Source: Latilactobacillus sakei
GTDB lineage: Bacteria > Bacillota > Bacilli > Lactobacillales > Lactobacillaceae
DNA: 64,000 nt
Direction of reading: 5' to 3'
Assembly (NCBI GenBank): GCA_002953655.1
Contig: CP025839.1
Span: 1,550,001-1,614,000, forward strand
A program made the translations under genes and the position numbers. Positions 62,721-64,000 of this stretch are shown piece after piece (the first letter of the stretch is position 1; each line of letters begins with the position of its first letter). The notes under the pieces were generated by a model. That model was given only the letters and a program-made list of their open reading frames with translations. It did no database searches and was not told where the DNA came from.

Positions 62721-63890
62721 ATGCGCAAATCGAGCCTTTTACCAATCGTACTACTAGTACTAATAACGACCGGCTGTAGCACGCCTCAATCCAAATCCGA
62801 ATCAACGGCCAGTTCTAAGCAGATAACCACTCAAAAGGTGCTGACCGACGATTCCAAAACCTGGACCCTCGTGCAAAAAGTCGTCTCAAACCAGACCGAA
62901 GATGGCCCTGACGACAATCTCAAAACAGCAACTCCTACTAGTCTTGATAAAACAACTAAATGGACGACCGCCAAAGGCCAATTAACGAGCGCTAACCACC
63001 AATACAAGCAGATTTCTTTAAAACAGTGGAAAAAGGAGCTTAAAAAAACGCAATTAAAACCACTTCAAAAGTATTATCATTTGATGACCGTCAATCAAGT
63101 GAACGCAACTTTAAAACAACTAGGTGCCAATTTTGAAATTAAACAACTTTCAGAGTTAATTTTCTTAAAAGGTCAAACCGACGCTACCGTCTTCCCACAG
63201 GCCTTGATTGCTAAAGGCCATCATTTGTACGCCATCAATATGCAATACATGACCAATGGCCTTTATACGACCCTTGATCGTGGTCAGGTTATGACTGATA
63301 CTCCCCCAAAACCCAAAGCTAAACCAACCGCCCGCCCTCGTTTAAACGGGACTTGGGTAGCTGCTAAAACAACTACCAGCGCAAACGATAGTGGTCAATT
63401 ACTAATCAAAGACGGTTATCTCTATCAAAAACGCTACGATAGTTACGAACGGTCGGCCATTCAATCGCTCGCCAACTATTCTAAAAAGACGCTTAAGCAA
63501 AATCCAATCTACCCCACGCAACAAGCCGCGGCAACTAAAGCTGGTTACCAGTTAACCGCAAAATCAATTGCCAGTGGTGATAGTGTCGGTTACCTCTATC
63601 TCTTCATCAATGATCAACAACTCGTCCGAATTGGCGAAGGTATCGCAACCCAGTATGACAAGACCAGTCCTCACGTCACCACCACTGATTTGCCCGAAAC
63701 TAATATCACTATTTTTGAGCAGATGGATGCTCAAAATCCTGGTGAAGTCGCTTCAACAATTACCACGAAAGCAAGCGCTCCAATTGTTGGCCTGAGTGCT
63801 AGCATTAATTATTTGACCGACGCAACAGCCGGCCAAATCACTGACAATCGCGGTGTTGATATCGTAAACGGCGAAGTGGTCATGAATTAA
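62721..63890 (+). CDS. Predicted lipoprotein
   Basis: About 389 residues. The signal peptide ends in lipobox LITTGC with Cys near residue 19, followed by a Ser/Thr/Lys stretch. The mature part has two segments separated by a Lys/Pro-rich linker (TPPKPKAKPTARPRLNGTW), as in DUF4767/DUF1307-like lactobacillus lipoproteins; no family is certain. The ATG at 62721 has ATGGAG upstream; an in-frame TTG six codons earlier is less likely. It follows the Bce module by about 100 bp, in the same direction, but with its own possible promoter. Confidence 0.75.
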   Translation: MRKSSLLPIVLLVLITTGCSTPQSKSESTASSKQITTQKVLTDDSKTWTLVQKVVSNQTEDGPDDNLKTATPTSLDKTTKWTTAKGQLTSANHQYKQISLKQWKKELKKTQLKPLQKYYHLMTVNQVNATLKQLGANFEIKQLSELIFLKGQTDATVFPQALIAKGHHLYAINMQYMTNGLYTTLDRGQVMTDTPPKPKAKPTARPRLNGTWVAAKTTTSANDSGQLLIKDGYLYQKRYDSYERSAIQSLANYSKKTLKQNPIYPTQQAAATKAGYQLTAKSIASGDSVGYLYLFINDQQLVRIGEGIATQYDKTSPHVTTTDLPETNITIFEQMDAQNPGEVASTITTKASAPIVGLSASINYLTDATAGQITDNRGVDIVNGEVVMN

Positions 63891-63914
63891 AAAAGAGCGT
63901 TACCTTAAAATAGC

Positions 63915-63964
63915 TAAAAAAGACACCGCAACCAACGTCATTTTGGTTTGCGGTGTCTTTTTAG
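63915..63964. terminator. Terminator after the lipoprotein gene
   Basis: AAAAAGACACCGCAA-CC / GG-TTGCGGTGTCTTTTT type stem with flanking A/T runs; probably bidirectional. Confidence 0.87.
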
Positions 63965-63975
63965 TACTCTAATGA

Positions 63976-64000
63976 TTAGGCAGCTTCTTGTTGTTCACGG
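63976..64000 (-). CDS. 3' end of an unidentified gene (truncated by the window edge)
   Basis: The minus strand reads ...REQQEAA then TAA at 63976-63978, followed within 15 bases by the terminator above. Too little is visible to identify it. Confidence 0.4.

Overview
This 64 kb window is a chromosomal piece of a low-GC Gram-positive lactic acid bacterium. The overall protein style, the T-box leaders, the WxL/LPXTG surface cluster and the spx-mecA-coiA neighbourhood fit a Lactobacillaceae member, most likely the Latilactobacillus sakei/curvatus group. That assignment is inference from protein resemblance; no search was run. No rRNA, phage, insertion sequence or CRISPR array is visible.

Layout. 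0-7 kb: a truncated 3D-domain wall protein, then the conserved secG-esterase-rnr-smpB block (export, RNA decay, trans-translation) and a ClC chloride transporter. 7-20 kb: an APC permease, a YtrA-type GntR/ABC operon with a clear self-overlapping operator, a hydrolase, argS behind a T-box, a MacB-like ABC fusion, tRNA-Gly, a zinc-ribbon peptide, another APC permease and a lipase-like hydrolase. 20-24.5 kb: a HAD phosphatase, copZ-copA with cop boxes, tRNA-Leu, and a NAD(P)H-hydrate dehydratase gene broken by an in-frame stop. 24.6-34.6 kb: a ten-gene cell-surface operon of csc type (MarR regulator, DivIVA-like coiled coil, unknown protein, dedicated signal peptidase I, LRR-WxL protein, small LPXTG protein, two WxL proteins, a DUF916/DUF3324 protein, a MucBP-LPXTG protein), preceded by two matching palindromes. 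34.6-49.6 kb: rsuA-murJ, an MFS/HxlR pair, an APC permease, leuS with T-box, a five-LysM muramidase, PAP2 phosphatase, mnmM, cutC, uppP. 49.7-56 kb: rluD-nadK-relQ, CYTH-spxH, coiA, mecA, spx: stringent response, NADP supply and Clp-protease adaptors. 56-64 kb: a metallo-hydrolase, a DUF975 membrane protein, a Bce-type ABC transporter divergent from its two-component system, and a lipoprotein.

The most striking feature is not a gene. At least 18 copies of a 45-120 bp element sit between genes. They begin at or within a few bases of a stop codon, always in the same polarity relative to the upstream gene where such a gene exists, and are often followed by a terminator. All share ends of the form AGAGTGYG...RCACGTTT. 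Their interior folds into two or three nested stems whose sequences differ between copies but stay complementary, while the unpaired segments (GAGSATTA, CGAAT, GTTTG, GGAA) are conserved. This is the covariation expected of a structured RNA family or a hairpin-type mobile repeat. One copy lies between the leuS T-box terminator and the leuS start codon.
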